Part shown: in pieces, positions 23,210 to 32,455 of the stretch
How positions within the stretch are numbered: position 1 is the stretch's first letter
Layout of the letters: every line of letters starts with the position of its first letter
Source of the DNA: Sphingomonas taxi
Lineage (GTDB): Bacteria; Pseudomonadota; Alphaproteobacteria; Sphingomonadales; Sphingomonadaceae
Direction: 5' to 3'
NCBI RefSeq assembly: GCF_000764535.1
Contig: NZ_CP009571.1
Coordinates: 992,001 to 1,056,000 of the forward strand
Length of the DNA: 64,000 nucleotides
The notes under the pieces: model-generated
The model's input: the letters and a program-made list of their open reading frames with translations, nothing else
Told to the model about the DNA's origin: nothing
The model's database searches: none
Position numbers and translations under genes: made by a program

Positions 23210-25489
23210 ATGACCGACATCACCATCTCGCGGCGTGCGGCGCTGCTCGGCGCCGGGACGATCGCCGCCTGGGCCGCCAGTCCGGCGCGTGCGCTGCTCT
23301 CCGCGGCGGCGGACGCCGCCTTGCCCGCCGGGATCGAGGCGATCCTCGCCCGGATGACGCTGGAGGAGAAGGCGGGCCAGTTGCAGCTCAACGCCGCGGC
23401 GTGGAGCGGCGGCATCGCCACCGGGCTCAACCCGCCGACGACCGGCGGCCCGAGCTTCGAAGGTCAGCTCGCCGATGCGGTCGCGGGCAAGCTCACCGGC
23501 GTGTTCAACGGCAATGGCGCGGTGATGGCGCGGCGGATGCAGCAGGCGGTGATGCGGGAATCGCGGCTGAAGATCCCATTGCTCTTCGCCGCCGACGTGA
23601 TCCACGGCCACCGCACCATCTTCCCGGTGCCGGTGGCCGAGGCGGCGAGTTTCGATCCCGATCTGGCGATGCGCACCGCACGCATGGCCGCCTATGAAGC
23701 CGCGGCGGCGGGGATCGACTGGACCTTCTTCCCGATGGTCGACATCGCCCGCGACCAGCGCTGGGGCCGGACGATGGAAGGCGCGGGCGAGGACACGCTG
23801 CTCGGCCAGATGTTCGCCACGGCGCGCGTCCGCGGCTTCCAGGGCAAGCAGCTCGGCGACATCGACGCGGTGATGGCCTGCATCAAGCATTTCGCCGCTT
23901 ATGGCGCGGCCGAGAGCGGGCTCGATTACAACAGCGTCGACCTGTCGGAGCGGACGCTGCGCGAAGTCTATCTGCCGCCGTACAAGGCCGGGTTCGACGC
24001 CGGTGCGATGAGCGGCATGGCTTCGTTCAACGAGATCAACGGCGTCCCCGCGACCGGCAATGCCTGGCTGATGCAGCAGGTGCTGCGCGACGAATGGAAA
24101 TTCCCCGGCATCATCGTCTCCGATTACACCGGCGACGAGGAGATGATCGCCGCCGGCTTCGCCAAGGACGGCAAGGATGCCGCGCGCCTCGCCTTTCTGG
24201 CCGGGGTCGACATGAGCATGCAGTCGAATCTCTATGCGCTGCACCTTGCCGAGCTCGTCCGCGAAGGCGCGGTGCCGCAGGCGACGCTCGACCGGTCGGT
24301 GCGGCGCGTGCTGATGGTCAAGCACCGGCTCGGCCTGTTCGACGATCCGTTCCGCCGCATCGATGCCAAGCGCGAGACGGCGCGGTCGCGCACCAAGGCG
24401 GCGCTCGCGCTGTCGCGCGAGGCGGCGCAGAAATCGATCGTGCTGCTCAGGAACGACGGCGACCTGCTGCCGCTCGATCCGGCGCAGCGCATCGCGCTGA
24501 TCGGTCCGTTCGCGAGCGGCCAGCACGACCTCAACGGGCCATGGGTGGTCTATGGCGACAACAACCAGGCGATCGATCTGGCCACCGGCGTCAAGGCGGC
24601 GGGCGCGCGTACCGTCAGCGTGACGCCCGGTTCGGGTGTCGAGGAGCCCATCGCAGGCGGGATCGACGCGGCCGTCGCGGCGGCGCGTGCCGCGGATGTC
24701 GTCGTGCTCGCGATCGGCGAGAGCGAGACGATGTCGGGCGAGGCGCAGTCGCGCACGTCGATCACCGTGCCCGCGCCGCAGATGGCGCTGGCCGAGGCGG
24801 TCGCCGCGACGGGCAAGCCGATCGTCGTGCTGCTCAAGAACGGTCGCGGTCTCGCGCTGGACGGCGCGGTCAAGGCGGCACCGGCGATCGTCGTCACCTG
24901 GTTCCTCGGGTCGGAGACCGGCCATGCCATCGCCGACGTGTTGTTCGGCAAGGTCGGCCCGTCCGGACGCCTGCCGCTGAGCTTCCCGCACGAAAGCGGG
25001 CAGGAACCCTATTATTACGCGCACAAGGCGACCGGGCGCCCCGCGCCCGACGGCCCGCGCCAGCCGTACAAGGCGCAGTGGCGCACGTCGCCCAATGCCG
25101 CGCTCTATCCGTTCGGCCATGGCCTCACCTACGGCAAGGTCGGCTATGCCGCCGCGAACGTGCCGGCGACGCTGGCGTGGGACGGGCGGATCGAGGTATC
25201 GGCGACGATCAGCAACACCGGCACGCGCGCCTGCGAGGAGCTGGTCCAGCTCTACATCCGCGACCGCGTCGCCAGCATCACCCGGCCGGTGCGCGAGCTC
25301 AAGGCGTTCCGCAGACTCGCGCTGGCGCCGGGCGCGAGCGAGACGGTGCGCTTCACGCTGACCCGCGCGCAGCTCGAATTCCTCGGCGGCGACCTGCGGC
25401 CCACGGTCGAACCCGGCACGTTCGACGTATGGATCGCGCCCTCGGCACAGGCGGATGGCGTGCACGGCACGTTCGAGCTGGTGCGCTGA
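23210..25489 (+). CDS. bglX: Exported GH3 beta-glucosidase (BglX-like)
   Basis: A 759-residue periplasmic enzyme with a twin-arginine signal (SRRAALLGAGTIAAW). It has the GH3 N-terminal barrel with KHFAAYGAAE, nucleophile D305 (IIVSDYTGDE), the C-terminal alpha/beta domain (VVLAIGESETMSGEAQSR, LLKNGRGLAL) and a fibronectin-III-like end domain. The nucleophile is followed by Tyr-Thr instead of the usual Trp, as in BglX-type members. It probably trims oligosaccharides, and glucose-releasing activity is inferred from similarity. It is transcribed alone, with the LacI operator about 90 bp upstream. Confidence 0.9.
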   Translation: MTDITISRRAALLGAGTIAAWAASPARALLSAAADAALPAGIEAILARMTLEEKAGQLQLNAAAWSGGIATGLNPPTTGGPSFEGQLADAVAGKLTGVFNGNGAVMARRMQQAVMRESRLKIPLLFAADVIHGHRTIFPVPVAEAASFDPDLAMRTARMAAYEAAAAGIDWTFFPMVDIARDQRWGRTMEGAGEDTLLGQMFATARVRGFQGKQLGDIDAVMACIKHFAAYGAAESGLDYNSVDLSERTLREVYLPPYKAGFDAGAMSGMASFNEINGVPATGNAWLMQQVLRDEWKFPGIIVSDYTGDEEMIAAGFAKDGKDAARLAFLAGVDMSMQSNLYALHLAELVREGAVPQATLDRSVRRVLMVKHRLGLFDDPFRRIDAKRETARSRTKAALALSREAAQKSIVLLRNDGDLLPLDPAQRIALIGPFASGQHDLNGPWVVYGDNNQAIDLATGVKAAGARTVSVTPGSGVEEPIAGGIDAAVAAARAADVVVLAIGESETMSGEAQSRTSITVPAPQMALAEAVAATGKPIVVLLKNGRGLALDGAVKAAPAIVVTWFLGSETGHAIADVLFGKVGPSGRLPLSFPHESGQEPYYYAHKATGRPAPDGPRQPYKAQWRTSPNAALYPFGHGLTYGKVGYAAANVPATLAWDGRIEVSATISNTGTRACEELVQLYIRDRVASITRPVRELKAFRRLALAPGASETVRFTLTRAQLEFLGGDLRPTVEPGTFDVWIAPSAQADGVHGTFELVR

Positions 25490-25517
25490 TCCCGTTGGCG
25501 CATGAACCGTATGCGGC

Positions 25518-26738
25518 TCATGCGGTGACGGGAATGGTCGGGCGCGCGGCCGGATCGCCCGCGGCCTGCGCCGCATCGAGCACGCGCAGCGCGTTGCCGC
25601 CCCACACCTTGGCGACGTCCGCCGCGCTATAGCCGCGTGCGAGCAGCGCCGCGGTGATCTTCGGAAAGGCGGTGATGTCGTCGAACCCCTCGACCCCGCC
25701 GCCGCCGTCGAAATCGCCGCTGATGCCGACATGATCGATCCCGGCCACCGCGATCGCATGCAGCAGATGCTTCATCACGTCGTCGAAGGTCGCACGCGGC
25801 ACCGGCCAACGGGCGTCGATCGCCTTGCGCTCTGCCAGAAACGCTTTGCGATCCGCCTCGGTCATCGTCGCGCGCGGCGGCAGCTTCGCCATCAGCGCCG
25901 CCAACGCCGTCTCGCGCGCCGGAATTTTCGGCTGTGCGATCATATAGCCGTCGAAGGCGTTGATCTGCACCACGCCGCCCTTGGCCGCCAGCGCGCGCAG
26001 ATCGGCGTCGGTGACGTTGCGCGGATGATCAAACATCGCACGCACGCCCGAATGCGACAGGATGATCGGCGCCTTCGACAAGGCGATCGTCTGACGAAGC
26101 ACGTCGTCGGAAGCGTGACTGCAGTCGATGAGGATGCCGAGCCGATTGGCCTCCGCGACGAACATCCTGCCTTTGGGACTGAGCCCGTGCCATTCGGGCG
26201 TGTCGGTCGCGCTGTCGGCGAGGTCGTCGTTCCTGAAGTGGACCGGGCTCATCATCGTGACGCCCAGCCGCTGGAAGCCGCGCATCAGCGACAGGTCGCC
26301 CTCGAACGGATAGCCGTTCTCCATACTCATGAAGACGAACCGCTTCTTGGCGGCAACGGCAGCGCGGGCTTCCGCCGAGGTGGTTACCAGCCGGAAGGCG
26401 TCGGAATGCCGCGCGACCATCTCGCGGATCTGCACCGCACGCACCAGCGCCGCATCGCGCGCATCGCGATCTCCTTCCGGCGTGCGGGGCCCTTGCGCGG
26501 TGAAGATCGCGAAGAACCCGCCGTCGATCCCGCCCTCGACCATCCGCGGGTAATCGACCTGATCGCCGGTGTCGGCCCGGCTGTGGCGGTCCATGATGCT
26601 CCAGCCGGGGCGGCCGAGATTGGCGGGGGTGTCGAAATGCGTGTCGAGCACGATCGCCGCCTCATGCACCTGCCGTGCGTCCTGCGCAGAGGCGGCGAGC
26701 GCGAACAGCGCCAGCGGCGCAAGCCATGCGGCGCGCAT
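25518..26738 (-). CDS. Exported M19 membrane (renal-type) dipeptidase
   Basis: A 406-residue zinc dipeptidase with a signal peptide (MRAAWLAPLALFALAASAQ). The M19 metal-site motifs are DTHFDTP near residue 31, ENGYP, DCSHASDD and LSHSGVR, followed by HVGISGDFDGGG. It hydrolyses dipeptides, including ones with D-residues or dehydro-residues in characterised members. Its ATG overlaps the acylase stop (ATGA), so it is the third gene after the STN receptor and probably finishes the breakdown of an imported or periplasmic peptide. Confidence 0.88.
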   Translation of the reverse strand: MRAAWLAPLALFALAASAQDARQVHEAAIVLDTHFDTPANLGRPGWSIMDRHSRADTGDQVDYPRMVEGGIDGGFFAIFTAQGPRTPEGDRDARDAALVRAVQIREMVARHSDAFRLVTTSAEARAAVAAKKRFVFMSMENGYPFEGDLSLMRGFQRLGVTMMSPVHFRNDDLADSATDTPEWHGLSPKGRMFVAEANRLGILIDCSHASDDVLRQTIALSKAPIILSHSGVRAMFDHPRNVTDADLRALAAKGGVVQINAFDGYMIAQPKIPARETALAALMAKLPPRATMTEADRKAFLAERKAIDARWPVPRATFDDVMKHLLHAIAVAGIDHVGISGDFDGGGGVEGFDDITAFPKITAALLARGYSAADVAKVWGGNALRVLDAAQAAGDPAARPTIPVTA

Positions 26739-28846
26739 CAGAACGCCGTCCTCTCTTCGACGTGACGTTCCACCTCGGCGCGGTCCCGCCATAAGGTGCG
26801 GAAGGTCTTGGTCGTCAGGAAGCGCAGCTGGTCGCTGTTGTGCTTCGATCCGGGCTGGCTCGCATTGCCATAGCTCATCATGCCCACCGCCTTCATCGGT
26901 GTGGAGAATTCAATCATCGACACCCAGGTCTCGCCATGGACCGGCGTGCGTTCGCCGTTCTTCATCGGTCCCCAGGTGATCGTCCGGAACACGCCGGTAT
27001 TGCCGAAGCCGCCGTTGCCCGGCACGCTGACGTCGCCGAGATGGAAGCGCGAGGCTTCGCCGAACGGGCGGTCGAGTGAGCCGTACAATTGCCGGGTCTT
27101 CGCCGCCGCCGCCTTCAGCATCGCGACCGCCGCGGCCGGGTCCTTCAGCCCGCGCGGCGTGGCGAGCGGATCGTCGAGCGTCCACTTCACCGCGTAATTG
27201 CTTTGGTCGACGAAATTGCGCGGGGCGAACAGCGCCGCCCAGGTCTCGAACAGCAGCGCGCCGCGGGCATCGCCCTCGAATCTGTGGTCCCAGCTCGCGA
27301 GCAATGCCGATGCCGCGACGATGTCCGGATCCTTATTGCCTTTCGCCGCGGCGAGCAGATCGGGCAGCAGCCGGTCCGCCATCAGGGACCGGGTTTCCAG
27401 CTTGCGCGTGACGAAATCGTCGAACGACAGCTTCGGCGTCGCGGTCATCAGCATGACCGAATGCTGCGCGCGCTGGCTGACCGGGCCGACCGGCGCGACA
27501 TAGGCAGGGAACGCCTTGGGATCGAGCTGGCGCGGCCAGGTCGCCAGCCAAGGCGGATCGTTGGCGTTCTGGACGAAGCCGCTCGCCGGGTCGACCACCT
27601 TGGGCAGGTCGTCATAGCCATGCACGTCGCGCCACACGGTCGCCGGCGTGTCGCCCGCCACCGGCTTCGACCAGGTCGGTACGTCGCCGTCCGCGTGGCG
27701 CGGCAGGATGCCGTTGTCGATGTACATGATATGCCCGGCGCGATCGGCATAGACGATGTTGAACATGGGCACCTGCATCCGCCCAAGCGCTCGCTGGAAT
27801 GCCGCGAAGTCGTGCGCCTTGCCCATGTCGAGATATTGCTGGAGCACGCCCGGGCGATCAAGACCGGCGACCTTCAGCGCGATCGTACCGGTGTTGTTGG
27901 GCAGGTCGAACACCGGCCCCTGGGTCGCATAGCGCTGCGTAAAGGCGACCGTCTTCAACCTCCCGTCGGACTGGCGCACCTTGTAGCTCTTCTGCGCGGT
28001 GGTGAAGGGCAACACCTTGCCGTCGTAGCGATAACCGCCATCCGCCAGCGTCAGCTTGTAACTGGAATAGCCGAGCATCGTGTTGACGGTATTGGTGAAG
28101 CCGAGATCGTCGTTGAACGCGAAACGAAGCACCGGCAGCCCGACCTGCGTCGCGCCATAGACGCTGTAACCGGGCGCGGTCAGATGCGCCTCGTAGTAAG
28201 TGAGCATGCTCGGTGCCCAGGGGAGATGCGGGTTGGCGAGCAGCATCGCCTTGCCGCTCGCCGAGCGTGACGGCGCCACCGCCCAGGCGTTGGACCCGCC
28301 CGCCTCGTTCGTGGTCGGATCGGCGAGCACCTTGCGATCCGACGCGATGTAGACGTAGTTCATCAGCCGGTGGGCGTGCGCCATCACATCGGTGCCGCTG
28401 ACCGGCAGCACGCGCCGCATCGCCGGCGCGATCGCATCGGGATGCGCGGCGGCATAGGCGTTGATCCCCGCGGCGAACGCGTCGAGATCCGCCCGCATCT
28501 GCGGCGTCTGCTGGCGGAACCACGTCACCGCGCGGGTCGGCACGTCGTTGGCGACGAGCCAGCGGTCCTGCGTCTCGTTGTCCGCGCCGCCCCAATATTC
28601 CGCAGCGCGTCCCCGCGCCTCACCGAATAGCTTGAGCAGCAGATTGCCGTGGCTCTGCGCCTGCGCATAGCCGAAGCCCCAGAAGGCGCCTGCCTCGGTC
28701 TTGGCATAGACGTGCGGCACGCCGAACGTGTCCCACAGGATCTCGCCGCCTCCGGCATTGCCCTTCGGCGTCGCGGCCGGCGCCGCTGCTGCCAGCCCGA
28801 GGGCCGCAGCCCAGATGATCGTCGCGCGCATCGCCCTGTTCCCCAT
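26738..28846 (-). CDS. Penicillin-acylase-family Ntn hydrolase (PvdQ/AHL-acylase-like)
   Basis: A 702-residue periplasmic amidase made as one chain. Signal peptide at residues 1-24; alpha chain starts GGGEILWDTFGVPHVYA. Self-cleavage is expected at G184-S185 (EAGGSNAWAV), making S185 the N-terminal nucleophile of the beta chain. Family members cut amide bonds of beta-lactams, acyl-homoserine lactones or acylated siderophore precursors; which one applies here cannot be read from sequence. It lies between a TonB receptor and a dipeptidase, with 4-nt overlaps on both sides. Confidence 0.88.
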   Translation of the reverse strand: MGNRAMRATIIWAAALGLAAAAPAATPKGNAGGGEILWDTFGVPHVYAKTEAGAFWGFGYAQAQSHGNLLLKLFGEARGRAAEYWGGADNETQDRWLVANDVPTRAVTWFRQQTPQMRADLDAFAAGINAYAAAHPDAIAPAMRRVLPVSGTDVMAHAHRLMNYVYIASDRKVLADPTTNEAGGSNAWAVAPSRSASGKAMLLANPHLPWAPSMLTYYEAHLTAPGYSVYGATQVGLPVLRFAFNDDLGFTNTVNTMLGYSSYKLTLADGGYRYDGKVLPFTTAQKSYKVRQSDGRLKTVAFTQRYATQGPVFDLPNNTGTIALKVAGLDRPGVLQQYLDMGKAHDFAAFQRALGRMQVPMFNIVYADRAGHIMYIDNGILPRHADGDVPTWSKPVAGDTPATVWRDVHGYDDLPKVVDPASGFVQNANDPPWLATWPRQLDPKAFPAYVAPVGPVSQRAQHSVMLMTATPKLSFDDFVTRKLETRSLMADRLLPDLLAAAKGNKDPDIVAASALLASWDHRFEGDARGALLFETWAALFAPRNFVDQSNYAVKWTLDDPLATPRGLKDPAAAVAMLKAAAAKTRQLYGSLDRPFGEASRFHLGDVSVPGNGGFGNTGVFRTITWGPMKNGERTPVHGETWVSMIEFSTPMKAVGMMSYGNASQPGSKHNSDQLRFLTTKTFRTLWRDRAEVERHVEERTAF

Positions 28847-31650
28847 CAGAAATTGACCGCGACGCGGCCGTAATAATAACCGCCGGTGAAGCCGTAGGCG
28901 CCGCTGGTCGCGTAGAAGCCCGCCCCGGTGTTGACGTTGGTCAGCGTGTCGTTGCGATCCGGGTAGACGTTGAACAGGTTGTTCGCACCGACCGCCACCG
29001 TCAGGCTGTCGGTCGTCCTCCACGACAGCTCGAGATCGGTGATCCACTTCGCGCCGAAGGTACGGTCGTTGATCACGGCATTGCCGAACGATTTGAAGCT
29101 GCCATAGCGGACGACACGGGTCGACAGAGTGAAAGCGTCGATCGTCGCGACGTTACCGATGAACAGCTTGGTGCGCGGCAGGTTGACTGTCAGGTTGCTG
29201 CGCGACAGCCGGTCGAACAGCACGTAATCCGCGCCCAATGCGGCCAGCTGCGGCGGATTCGCCTTCACGCCGGTGATGATCGTCTTGTTGTAATTATAGC
29301 CGAGGTTCCACGCGAGGTTGGCGATCGTGCCGACCGGATGACGATAGGTTGCGACGACGTCGACGCCGCGCGTGCGGGTATCGATCGCATTGGTGTAATA
29401 TTGCGCGCTGATATCGGGCGACTGGCCATTGGCGACCAAGATCGCCGACACGGCATTGCCGGTGAGCGTCGAGGTGATCGCGATGCGATCCTCGACCTTG
29501 ATCTGATAGCCGTCGACCGTGACGCTGAGCCGCGGCAACGGCGTCAGCACCAGTCCGGCGCTGAAATTGGTCGATTTCTCCGGTGTCAGCGGTTGTGCCC
29601 CCAGCGCCAGGGCGGCGGGCGATCCGACCGGCAGCGTCTTGATCTGCAACAGGTTGAGCGTCGGCGGCGTGCCGATCGTACGGAATTGTCCGGTGGTCGA
29701 CGCATAGATTTGCTGCGCCAGCGCCGGCGCGCGGAAGCCCGTGCTCGCCGCGCCACGCAGGGCGATCCAGGGCGCGACGGCATAGCGCGCGTTGACCTTG
29801 CCGATCAGCGTGTCGCCGCTGTCGTCGTCATAATGTTCATAGCGCAACGCGCCGCCGATCGTCACGTCGCGCGACGGGTCCCAGGCGATATCGGCATAGG
29901 CCGCGAGGTTGTTGCGCTTGACGAAGCCGGCGTCGGACGGCTGGAAACCGGCTGCGCCCGAGGCGCCCGGCGTCGGCCGGCCGAGGCTGGACGTATAGGT
30001 CCCGGCCGCATAGCTCGCCGGCTCGCCCTGCACGACCTGGTAGCTTTCGATGCGGTGCTGGAGGCCGCCCGACACCTGCAACGTTCCCGCCCCGACCGGG
30101 TAGGAGCGGGTAAGGTCGAGCGAGTTCACCGCCTCTTTCGAGATCAGCGACCCGACATAGAATTCCGTCGGACTGGTCGGTCCCAGCGAGGCGTTGATCG
30201 TGCGGTCCGCGCGCTGGCGCGAGCGGTTGCGCCCGAGCGTCGAGCTGAAATCCCACTTCCATCCGGCAATGACGCCCCGTGCGCCCACCGCGACCTCGTA
30301 ATCCTCCTCGCTGATGACAACACGGGGATAGAAGCCGTTGGGATAGACCTGCGGCAGCGAATTGGCGTTGGTCGCGGGACGATAGGTGTAATTGAGGTCC
30401 GACTTGCGCTGCCCATAGGTGCCGAACGCATAGAGTTCGACGGTGCCGATATCATAGCCGGCGTTCAACGCCGTGGTGATGCTTTCCTGCGGCATTGATC
30501 CGTAATTGGACGTGACCAGCCGGTCGATCGTCGCCTCGCGCGGGTCGAGCGCGCCGTTCACCAGCGGATACAGCCGGATGTTCGAGGCGATCGGTTCGGC
30601 GCGGTTCGACGCCTGCTGCTTTTTCGCGCCGGCCGAAAGGTTGACGAACCCATGCTCGCCCAGCGGCAGCCCGAGGTTCAGATCGGCCTGAAACAGCTCG
30701 CCGTCGCTACGATCCATGTTCTGGCCCGCGGTCAGCGCGCCAAAGCCGCCCTTCGCATCGTCCTTCAGGATCACGTTGATGACGCCGGCGATCGCGTCCG
30801 AGCCATATTGGGCGGCGGCACCGTCGCGCAGCACCTCGATGTGATCGACCGCAGCGGTGGGGATCATGTCGAGGTCGGCCGGGACCGAACCGTTATAGTA
30901 ATTGGAAACGGCGTTGATGAGCGAGGTTTTGTGCCGACGCTTGCCGTTGACCAGGATCAGCGTCTGGTCCGGATTGAGGCCGCGCAAGCCGCCGGTCGCG
31001 ATCACGGTCGATGTGCCGCCCCCCGCCCGTGTCGGCAGGTTGAACGAGGGCACCAAGGTGTTGAGCGCGGCGAACACACCGGACTTGCCGGTCCGCTGGA
31101 GCTCGGCACCGCTGATGACGTCGATCGGCGTCGGGCTGTCGACGACGGTACGCGGCTGGCCACGGCTGCCGGTGACGACGATGTCGCTCGCCGGCTCGTC
31201 GACCTGGTCTGCGGTCGGGGCGGTCGGATCCTGCGCATCGCTGACCTGCGCCTGCTGGAACGCCGGGGTGAGTGCGACCGTGCGCAGCGCGGCGGTACGC
31301 ATCGGTTGCGGCGGCTTCGCCGACGCCGGCAGCGACAATGCGATCACGCCACCGCCGCTGCGGTTGACGCGCAGACCGGTGCCGGAGAGCAGACGCCCGA
31401 GTGCGGCCTCTGCCGACATGCGCCCCTTCACGCCGCCGGTACGCAGACCGGCGACGCGGTCGTAGGGAAAGAGGATCTGCACCCCCGATTGTTCGGCGAA
31501 ACGGGCGAGCGCGCTCTGCACCGATTGCGCCTCGATCGCGAAGGTGATCGTCGCCGGGGCGGTCGTCGCCGACTGCGCCGCGGCGGCAGGCGCCAACGGC
31601 ATCATGGCAGTGCCGGTCAACAGCGCGCCGAATATCAAAGCTCTGGTCAT
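28846..31650 (-). CDS. STN-domain TonB-dependent receptor
   Basis: A 934-residue outer membrane receptor. A signal peptide (FGALLTGTAMMPLAPAAAAQ) is followed by a secretin/TonB STN domain at about residues 35-95 (FAIEAQSVQSALARFAEQSG). This is the domain that signals to a FecR partner, and a sigma/FecR pair is encoded divergently. The plug begins near residue 155 (SDIVVTGSRGQPRTVVDSPT) and the barrel ends YYGRVAVNF. ATG 31650 is chosen because it gives a clean signal peptide. It is coupled to the acylase gene (ATGA). Substrate is unknown; partners point to an acylated peptide or amide. Confidence 0.9.
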   Translation of the reverse strand: MTRALIFGALLTGTAMMPLAPAAAAQSATTAPATITFAIEAQSVQSALARFAEQSGVQILFPYDRVAGLRTGGVKGRMSAEAALGRLLSGTGLRVNRSGGGVIALSLPASAKPPQPMRTAALRTVALTPAFQQAQVSDAQDPTAPTADQVDEPASDIVVTGSRGQPRTVVDSPTPIDVISGAELQRTGKSGVFAALNTLVPSFNLPTRAGGGTSTVIATGGLRGLNPDQTLILVNGKRRHKTSLINAVSNYYNGSVPADLDMIPTAAVDHIEVLRDGAAAQYGSDAIAGVINVILKDDAKGGFGALTAGQNMDRSDGELFQADLNLGLPLGEHGFVNLSAGAKKQQASNRAEPIASNIRLYPLVNGALDPREATIDRLVTSNYGSMPQESITTALNAGYDIGTVELYAFGTYGQRKSDLNYTYRPATNANSLPQVYPNGFYPRVVISEEDYEVAVGARGVIAGWKWDFSSTLGRNRSRQRADRTINASLGPTSPTEFYVGSLISKEAVNSLDLTRSYPVGAGTLQVSGGLQHRIESYQVVQGEPASYAAGTYTSSLGRPTPGASGAAGFQPSDAGFVKRNNLAAYADIAWDPSRDVTIGGALRYEHYDDDSGDTLIGKVNARYAVAPWIALRGAASTGFRAPALAQQIYASTTGQFRTIGTPPTLNLLQIKTLPVGSPAALALGAQPLTPEKSTNFSAGLVLTPLPRLSVTVDGYQIKVEDRIAITSTLTGNAVSAILVANGQSPDISAQYYTNAIDTRTRGVDVVATYRHPVGTIANLAWNLGYNYNKTIITGVKANPPQLAALGADYVLFDRLSRSNLTVNLPRTKLFIGNVATIDAFTLSTRVVRYGSFKSFGNAVINDRTFGAKWITDLELSWRTTDSLTVAVGANNLFNVYPDRNDTLTNVNTGAGFYATSGAYGFTGGYYYGRVAVNF

Positions 31651-31713
31651 CGTCAGCCCCCCGGCAATGGTGTCTCGTTGGGGAAGACGTTCGCCGCGAC
31701 ACAATCTGCTAAT

Positions 31714-31739
31714 CATCATGGCATTTTTATTTCATGATG
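31714..31739. promoter_or_regulatory. Inverted repeat between the receptor and sigma factor genes
   Basis: CATCATG (31714-31720) and CATGATG (31733-31739) form a 7-bp inverted repeat with an AT-rich 12-nt spacer, the only AT-rich stretch in the 178-bp divergent region 31651-31828. It could be an operator or promoter element. No clear -35/-10 pair was found. Confidence 0.35.
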
Positions 31740-31828
31740 GCTGGACAGCCGGGGCAAAGGCTGGTCGTATCGTCGCAACATCAAGTCCGCGGGAGAGGAA
31801 CGCCTTCGTCACGTTCGGGGAGGTTCCG

Positions 31829-32455
31829 GTGGATTCAAGCACGGGCAACGGGTCGGTCAGGGCCAGGCTCGAATGGTACAAACAGGCCATTCTGCCGCAT
31901 GAGGGCGCGCTCCGGTCGCGCCTGCGCCGGGTGCTGCCCGATGGCGCCGACGTCGATGACGTCGTGGCAGAGGCGATGACGCGGGCCTATGCGACCGGCG
32001 ACATCGAACGCGTGCAGTCCGGCCGCGCCTATCTGTACCAGATCGCCCGCAATCTCGTCATCGACGCGGCCCGACGCAGCAAGATCGTGTCGTTCGATCT
32101 CATTTCCGATCTCGACCTGATCGGCGTCGACGACAGCGCGCAGGCCCGGCTGGAGGCACGCGATGAATTGCGGCATCTTCAGTCGATCCTCGACACCCTT
32201 CCCCCGCAATGCCGGCGCGCTTTCGTCTTGCGGCGGGTGTATGATTGGCCGACGGGTGCGATAGCAGACGAGATGGGCCTGTCCGTTTCTACCGTAGACA
32301 AGCATTTAGCACGTGCCGCGCTGAAGATCATGCAGGCGATCGGCGAGTACGAGGGTTCGGGTTTTGGATGGTCCCTGCACAAGCGCAACGATAAGACAGG
32401 CGATCGACGCGGAAGCCACGCGACTGTTCCTGGCGGCCCGCGCCAGCGAGGCTGA
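31829..32455 (+). CDS. ECF RNA polymerase sigma factor (FecI-like)
   Basis: A 208-residue sigma-70 family factor with region 2 (YLYQIARNLVIDAARR) and region 4 (LPPQCRRAFVLRRVYDWPTG, then STVDKHLARAALKIM). GGGGAGG five bases before GTG 31829 decides the start over an upstream in-frame ATG. In FecI-FecR-STN-receptor systems substrate binding at the receptor activates the sigma factor through FecR. Gene order fits: FecR-like gene follows, STN receptor is divergent. The last 30 or so residues are read from DNA that also encodes the FecR N-terminus, an unusually long overlap of 92 nt. Confidence 0.9.
   Translation: MDSSTGNGSVRARLEWYKQAILPHEGALRSRLRRVLPDGADVDDVVAEAMTRAYATGDIERVQSGRAYLYQIARNLVIDAARRSKIVSFDLISDLDLIGVDDSAQARLEARDELRHLQSILDTLPPQCRRAFVLRRVYDWPTGAIADEMGLSVSTVDKHLARAALKIMQAIGEYEGSGFGWSLHKRNDKTGDRRGSHATVPGGPRQRG

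Noticed and set aside
23120..25759. 879-codon open frame opposite the GH3 gene
   Set aside because: Mirror frame of a high-GC gene; no recognisable domain.
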